Below, piece after piece: positions 33,067 to 36,439 of a DNA stretch of 36,439 bases. The stretch covers positions 1 through 36,439 of the forward strand of contig WTGO01000059.1 in NCBI GenBank assembly GCA_011523515.1. The letters run 5' to 3'. A program made the position numbers and the translations under genes. This stretch comes from Chloroflexota bacterium. GTDB lineage: Bacteria > Chloroflexota > Anaerolineae > Aggregatilineales > Phototrophicaceae. A model generated the notes under the pieces. The model was not told the origin of the DNA and searched no databases. It was given only the letters and a program-made list of their open reading frames with translations. Within the stretch, counting starts at the first letter, position 1. Every line of letters begins with the position of its first letter.

Positions 33067-34542
33067 TTACAGCACCGGCGCGCCGGGAGCGCGCGGGATG
33101 AATTGGCCGGCGCCGTTGCTTCCCAGCCACTGATCGCCATCGACTAGCTTGCGGCCGCGCTGGTAGACTTGGGTCGGCAGGCCCTTGACCGACATGCCCT
33201 CGTAGCAGTTGTAGTCGACGCGCATGTGGTGTGCCGCGGCGCTGATGGTGTGTTGCTTATGCGGATCCCAGACCAGAATGTCGGCATCGGAGCCGACGGC
33301 GATTGTGCCTTTACGCGGGTACATGCCGAAGATTTTGGCCGGGTTGGTGCAGCAGAGTTCGACGAAACGCGTCGGTTGCAATTTGCCGCTGTTGACGCCG
33401 GCGTCCCACATGACCATCATGCGGTCTTCCAAGCCCGGCATGCCGTTGGGGATCTTGGAGAAGTCGCCCAAGCCCAGTTCCTTGCCCGGCCGGCGATAGG
33501 AGGGGTCTTGCTTTTCGTAGCCGACCCAGTCGGTACCGCCGGTGCGTTCGTTCCATTCCTGCCAGGGACCGTGCCCGCCGTCGTACCAGAAGTCGCAGTG
33601 GTCGGTGCTAACGATTTGCAGCGTGCCATCGCGCACCGCTTGCCAGAGAATGCCGTGGTCGTGCGTGCTGCGAATGGGCGGCGAGCAGACATACTTGGAA
33701 CCTTCGAAGCCGGGCAAGGCCATGTGGTCGTCGACGGTCAGGAAGAAGTACTGCACGCAAGTTTCGCCCATGACGGGATATCCCAGCGCGCGACCGCGCC
33801 GCAGCGCGTCGATGGCGCTCTCGCAGGTCATGTGCACGACATAGAGCGGGCAGCCGGTCAGGCCGGACATGACGACGGCGCGATTGGTAGCTTCGCCTTC
33901 GATCTCGGGCGGGCGCGATGAGGCGTGGTAGACCGGGTCGGTCTTGCCGGCAGCCAGCAGTGCGGGGGTCAGCGCGGCCTCGACATCGCCATTCTCGGCG
34001 TGCACCATGACGATCATGCCGTTGTCGGCCGCCACGCGCATGGTATTGAAGAGGGTGGCGTCATCGATCATGAAGACATTCTTGTAGGCCATGAAGAGTT
34101 TTAGGCTGGTGATGCCCTCGTCGAGCATGGTGGGGATTTCTTTCATGACGGCGTCGTTGAGGTCGGTGACGGCCATGTGAAACGCATAGTCGATTTGCGC
34201 GATATCGCGGGATTTGGCCCACCAGGTCTCCAGCCCGTCATGCAGGCTGCCGCCGATGGGCTGGACGACGAAGTCTATGTGTGTGGTGGTGCCGCCGAAA
34301 GCAGCGGCCATGTGACCCACGTCGAAGTCGTCATTGCTGATGGTGCCGCCAAAGGGCAGGTCCAGGTGAGTGTGTACGTCGATGCCGCCGGGCATCAGGT
34401 ATTTGCCGGCGCAGTCAACGACATCGTGATTACTGGCATTGAGGTTCTGGCCGATCAGCGTGACGATCTCGCCCTCGACCAGCACATCGGCCTGCACCAT
34501 GTCGCTGGCGGTGATAATGGTTCCGTTTTTGAATAGAGTCCC
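33067..34542 (-). CDS. hydA: Dihydropyrimidinase / D-hydantoinase
   Basis: The 491-residue enzyme opens dihydrouracil, dihydrothymine or hydantoins. Ligands are all visible: His58 and His60 (GIDVHTHLDLPFGG), Lys149 (TSLKLFMAYKN), His182 (VHAENG), His238 (VVHMTC) and Asp315 (STDHCDF). The dihydropyrimidinase stretch YKNVFMIDD is present. CAGGAG lies six bases before the ATG at 34542, so the frame extending to 34587 is rejected. No beta-ureidopropionase follows in the window. The LLM oxidoreductase next door is of a type I recall seeing beside this gene in other genomes. Confidence 0.94.
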   Translation of the reverse strand, partial: GTLFKNGTIITASDMVQADVLVEGEIVTLIGQNLNASNHDVVDCAGKYLMPGGIDVHTHLDLPFGGTISNDDFDVGHMAAAFGGTTTHIDFVVQPIGGSLHDGLETWWAKSRDIAQIDYAFHMAVTDLNDAVMKEIPTMLDEGITSLKLFMAYKNVFMIDDATLFNTMRVAADNGMIVMVHAENGDVEAALTPALLAAGKTDPVYHASSRPPEIEGEATNRAVVMSGLTGCPLYVVHMTCESAIDALRRGRALGYPVMGETCVQYFFLTVDDHMALPGFEGSKYVCSPPIRSTHDHGILWQAVRDGTLQIVSTDHCDFWYDGGHGPWQEWNERTGGTDWVGYEKQDPSYRRPGKELGLGDFSKIPNGMPGLEDRMMVMWDAGVNSGKLQPTRFVELCCTNPAKIFGMYPRKGTIAVGSDADILVWDPHKQHTISAAAHHMRVDYNCYEGMSVKGLPTQVYQRGRKLVDGDQWLGSNGAGQFIPRAPGAPVL

Positions 34543-34594
34543 CATTTGCTGCTCCTGTTGAATGTTGTGTTCGGTCAGTCTGCGCATTCACGCG

Positions 34595-35155
34595 CTAGAA
34601 AGAAATTCGCGCGTATATCTCCGCCAAGGGCAGCTCGCAGCCCAGGGCTGGCAGGGGGAGGATGGCGTCCAGGCCGCTGTATTCCTGCATTTGCCAAATA
34701 TTGTCTTGACGCGAGTCCACTTCGACATGCGCTTTGAATTGGTCGATGACGAGGTATGCCCGAAGCGAAGCGATACTTTGGTACTGAGCGCGCTTGAAGC
34801 CGCGGTCTCTATTGGCTGTCGCGGGCGAGAGAACTTCTGCGATCAGCGTGGGGTTGAAGAGGTTGATTGCGTTTTCATCCAGTTCCGGTTCGCCACAGAC
34901 GATGCTGAAATCGGGGTAGAGGTAGCGCGTTGGGCTGACTCGGACGCGCATCGCGCTGGTGTAGAAGTGGAAGTCGCCCCCGCTCAGGCGCAATCCCAAG
35001 GCGAAACCGAGGTTCCACATAATTTCTGCGTGATTTGCTGTGCCACCGGTCATAGGGATTACCTCGCCGTCAATGTATTCGTTCTTGTATTCGCTGGCTT
35101 CATCGAAGGCGAAGTATTCTTCGACGGTCATTTGGCGGAGGCTGTCGATGGCCAT
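34595..35155 (-). CDS. Uma2-family PD-(D/E)XK-like protein (3)
   Basis: From ATG 35155 (GGGAG six bases upstream) the protein has 186 residues. It shares the pattern MTVEEYFAFDEASEYKNEYIDGEVIPM, YPDFSIVCG, LIAEVLSPAT and LRAYLVIDQ with the copy at 28816, and these two form one subgroup. A longer frame starting in the REP at 35263 is rejected. It lies 52 bases upstream of the dihydropyrimidinase start and may be on the same transcript. Role unknown. Confidence 0.9.
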   Translation of the reverse strand: MAIDSLRQMTVEEYFAFDEASEYKNEYIDGEVIPMTGGTANHAEIMWNLGFALGLRLSGGDFHFYTSAMRVRVSPTRYLYPDFSIVCGEPELDENAINLFNPTLIAEVLSPATANRDRGFKRAQYQSIASLRAYLVIDQFKAHVEVDSRQDNIWQMQEYSGLDAILPLPALGCELPLAEIYARISF

Positions 35156-35250
35156 GGGCTGCTCCCTGTGTCTGATGGAACTGAATGACCTTGGCGGCTT
35201 CAGTATAACCAATAATCCGACAACTGCGTGGACAAGTACCGAGACGGCTT

Positions 35251-35278
35251 GCGGGCGAGCCAAGCCTCGCCCCTACAA
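35251..35278 (-). repeat. REP-like hairpin
   Basis: GGGCGAG and CTCGCCC pair around CCAAGC, so the inner pairs are lost; the CTACAA tail is kept. It lies 96 bases upstream of the Uma2 gene. Confidence 0.8.
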
Positions 35279-35297
35279 ATCTCGCTGCAGGTGCGGT

Positions 35298-36293
35298 CTA
35301 GGCAAAGGCCGGGATGATCTTTGCGCCGTATTCCGCCACAATGCGTTCTTCCTCGCCGCACATCAGGTAGATGTTGAATTGCGTCACGCCCGCCGCTTCC
35401 AATTCTTTCAGCTTGGCGATGTGGTCATGGACGCTGCCCAGGATGCCGAAGGCGTCGACGATGTCCTCGGTGATGAAGTCGAGGTGGTCGGCGTCTTTAT
35501 CGGCGTGCTCTTTGTAGTCGTAGCCGCGGCGGCCTTCAATGTAGGCGGTTAGGCTGTCGGGGATATCGGGGCTGTCCATGCCGTAGCGTTCGACGATATC
35601 GGCCACGTGGTTGCCGACCATGGCCGGGAACCAGCGGGTTTGCTCGCGCGCCGTTGTCATGTCGCCGACCCAGACCGGCGCGGCGGACATGATTTGGTAG
35701 TTCGACATATCTTTGCCGGCTGCCTCGCCACCCGCGATCGCCTGCTCGCTGAACCACTTGACCAAGCCCGGATCGGCCAATTGAATGACCAGGCCTTCGC
35801 CGCTGCGTCCGGCGCCGGCCAGGGCTTTCGGCCCGTAGGCCGCGATCCAGATGGGCATTTCGTAACCGTTGGCCCAGGTCAGCTGCGCCGAGGTGTCATC
35901 GTAGGTTACGTCGTCGCCGCGCGCGAGCCCGCGCAGGGCATCGGCGAAGCGCTCCATATTGGCCACGGTCATCGGCTTGCGGCCCAACATGCGTCGAGAG
36001 CTGTCGCCGCGGCCAATGCCGACTTCGATGCGGTTGCCGCTTTGCAGCGCCAGCGTGGCGTACATGCTGCCGGCCACCGACCACTCGCGCACGCCCGGGT
36101 TGGTCACCAGCGGACCGAAGATCATGTCATCGGTATGGGTCATGCACAGCGCCATCGTCAGGTAGCAGTCGCGCCAGAGCACGTGCGAATCGAAGAACCA
36201 GCCGTACTTGAAGCCGGCGACTTCCGCCTGCTTGCAGAGCGCCACCGTGCGCTGGGGCGAGATGTCGCCTTTGAAGGTAATGCCGAATTCCAT
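35298..36293 (-). CDS. LLM-class flavin/F420-dependent oxidoreductase (TIGR03842-like)
   Basis: This 331-residue protein has the luciferase-like TIM-barrel pattern. Its opening MEFGITFKGDISPQRTVALC and stretches GWFFDSHVLWRDCYLTMALC, FGPLVTNPGVREWSVA and VGIGRGDSSRRMLGRKP match what I remember of the TIGR03842 (CPS_4043) type. Cofactor is either F420 or FMN and cannot be fixed from sequence. CAGGAG lies seven bases before the ATG. Nearness to dihydropyrimidinase suggests a part in cyclic-amide or pyrimidine breakdown (inference). Confidence 0.88.
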   Translation of the reverse strand: MEFGITFKGDISPQRTVALCKQAEVAGFKYGWFFDSHVLWRDCYLTMALCMTHTDDMIFGPLVTNPGVREWSVAGSMYATLALQSGNRIEVGIGRGDSSRRMLGRKPMTVANMERFADALRGLARGDDVTYDDTSAQLTWANGYEMPIWIAAYGPKALAGAGRSGEGLVIQLADPGLVKWFSEQAIAGGEAAGKDMSNYQIMSAAPVWVGDMTTAREQTRWFPAMVGNHVADIVERYGMDSPDIPDSLTAYIEGRRGYDYKEHADKDADHLDFITEDIVDAFGILGSVHDHIAKLKELEAAGVTQFNIYLMCGEEERIVAEYGAKIIPAFA

Positions 36294-36327
36294 TTGTGAG
36301 CTCCTGAGGAATAAATCGTTCTATTCG

Positions 36328-36356
36328 GCGGGCGACCGACCGGGTCGCCCCTACGG
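36328..36356 (-). repeat. REP-like hairpin, variant stem
   Basis: Stem GGGCGACC / GGTCGCCC around GACCG, tail CTACGG. The changed stem is paired on both sides, as in the other variants. Confidence 0.8.
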
Positions 36357-36367
36357 TTTGCCAGCCG

Positions 36368-36395
36368 CGCGGGCGAGCCAAGGCTCGCCCCTACA
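36368..36395 (-). repeat. REP-like hairpin
   Basis: Canonical stem GGGCGAGCC / GGCTCGCCC with CTACAA tail, 11 bases after the previous copy and in the same orientation. The last 44 bases of the window show nothing further. Confidence 0.85.
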
Positions 36396-36439
36396 AGGCT
36401 TGTCCGGTACTGGTTCACTATAATGCTAACGGAATTGAA

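Overview
The window looks like chromosomal DNA of a high-GC, menaquinone-using bacterium. I infer an uncultured Chloroflexota (Anaerolineae-like) member. Pointers are a Thr/Pro-rich extracellular stalk, several Uma2-type proteins and one GxxExxY protein, an LLM-class (F420-type) oxidoreductase, many amidohydrolase-superfamily catabolic enzymes, and intergenic spaces packed with short repeats. No rRNA, tRNA, plasmid or phage gene was seen, so the phylum call is an inference.

Layout. (1) 86-1645: double-domain ABC ATPase of the BmpA/nucleoside importer type. (2) 1899-3537, minus: two tandem membrane-anchored DUF4230 proteins. (3) 3643-7673, plus: a PlsC-like acyltransferase, then an ABC-2 permease and Wzt/TagH-like ATPase for glycan export, then an APH-fold kinase. 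(4) 15342-7653, minus: a menaquinone operon in the order tetR, menF, GxxExxY gene, menD, menB, menE, menH, with a near-ideal promoter and a perfect 12+2+12 inverted-repeat operator in front of tetR. menA, menC and menG are not here. (5) 15725-16674: a small membrane protein divergent from an FCY1-like cytidine/cytosine deaminase. (6) 23531-16905, minus: a small-molecule catabolic group (DUF6092-like protein, nitroreductase, VOC protein, M20 hydrolase, allantoinase/dihydroorotase-like enzyme, imidazolonepropionase-like amidohydrolase, DapA-superfamily lyase). (7) 23952-28645, plus: a sugar-type group (NAD-dependent epimerase, two Gfo/Idh/MocA oxidoreductases, a large TIM-barrel-like protein). 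(8) 28816-36293: three Uma2 proteins, a secreted two-domain M16 protease, dihydropyrimidinase and an LLM oxidoreductase. Deaminase, dihydropyrimidinase, allantoinase-like enzyme, M20 hydrolase and a nucleoside-type ABC ATPase together suggest scavenging of nucleobases or other cyclic amides.

The most unusual content is between the genes. Two repeat systems fill most gaps. One is a hairpin element with a GTAG foot (read on the minus strand), matching the hallmark of REP sequences mobilised by RAYT (TnpA-REP) transposases. Its stems vary with compensating changes and every copy with a readable tail points the same way. The other is a family of short tandem motifs (A: ACCACAAAGG-CACAAAGG; B: ACCACCGAG-ACACCGAG; C: ACCACAGAG-CACAGAAGTAGTTCC). 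These also lie almost all in one orientation. The only three reversed copies each face a forward copy, and one such inverted pair exactly brackets the GxxExxY gene inside the men operon. This suggests an undescribed mobile or maintained cassette with small gene-free relatives.
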